Of a DNA stretch of 6,307 bases, positions 6,288 through 6,307 are shown one piece after another (positions within the stretch are counted from its first letter, which is position 1; each line of letters opens with the position of its first letter). Below the pieces are notes generated by a model that was given only the letters and a program-made list of their open reading frames with translations, was not told the DNA's origin and searched no databases. The translations under genes and the position numbers were made by a program. Source of the DNA: Candidatus Latescibacterota bacterium (GTDB lineage Bacteria; Krumholzibacteriota; Krumholzibacteriia; Krumholzibacteriales; WJIX01); contig JAUXHZ010000068.1 in assembly GCA_030621255.1 (NCBI GenBank), forward strand, positions 1 through 6,307, written 5' to 3'.

Positions 6288-6293
6288 CTCCTT
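6288..6293 (-). promoter_or_regulatory. Ribosome binding site of hslV
   Basis: AAGGAG on the minus strand is separated from the hslV ATG (6279-6281) by 6 nt, an ideal distance. Only 26 bases lie upstream of hslV in the window, so the promoter, a heat-shock element or an upstream co-transcribed gene cannot be judged. Confidence 0.8.
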
Positions 6294-6307
6294 TTTAACT
6301 TGTTATC

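Noticed and set aside
1..6307. Mobile elements, CRISPR, tRNA or other RNA genes, toxin-antitoxin or defence genes
   Set aside because: No direct repeat array, terminal inverted repeats, transposase, tRNA-like cloverleaf or defence motif is seen; nearly every base is accounted for by six conserved or plausible genes.

Overview
The window holds six protein-coding genes, all on the minus strand and packed almost end to end. Reading in the direction of transcription, from high to low coordinates, they are hslV, hslU, argF, an uncharacterised lipoprotein gene, dapF and the 5' four fifths of proS, which runs off the low-coordinate edge. I see no RNA gene, mobile element, CRISPR array, phage gene or integration scar. 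Base composition and codon use look even throughout, moderately AT-rich by eye, so nothing points to recent transfer.

The organism looks like a Gram-negative bacterium. DapF implies meso-diaminopimelate for peptidoglycan and lysine. The lipoprotein has a type II signal peptide, followed by a proline/glycine-rich linker and an SbsA-like bacterial Ig domain. That architecture, with a PPTGGP-type segment just after the lipid-bearing cysteine, is one I associate with Bacteroidota and other members of the FCB superphylum. I would guess an FCB-type or related, possibly uncultured, lineage, but the sequence does not fix the phylum.

Layout: hslV (5754-6281) and hslU (4400-5740) encode the two halves of the HslUV ATP-dependent protease, with 13 nt between them. 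argF (3452-4387), ornithine carbamoyltransferase, follows 12 nt later. The lipoprotein gene (2381-3448) begins with TTG 3 nt after the argF stop and in the same frame. dapF (start at 2391, end at 1558) overlaps the lipoprotein gene end by about 11 bp. A 149-nt gap (1409-1557) then separates dapF from proS (1-1408, partial).

The first five genes look like one transcription unit with translational coupling. They do not form one pathway: they cover protein quality control, arginine synthesis, an envelope lipoprotein of unknown role, and lysine/peptidoglycan precursor synthesis. proS may have its own promoter in the gap, although no convincing terminator ends the upstream unit. The only gene of unknown function is the lipoprotein, and most points worth a second look concern it or its junctions. 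I found no evidence of a new defence, mobile or regulatory system.
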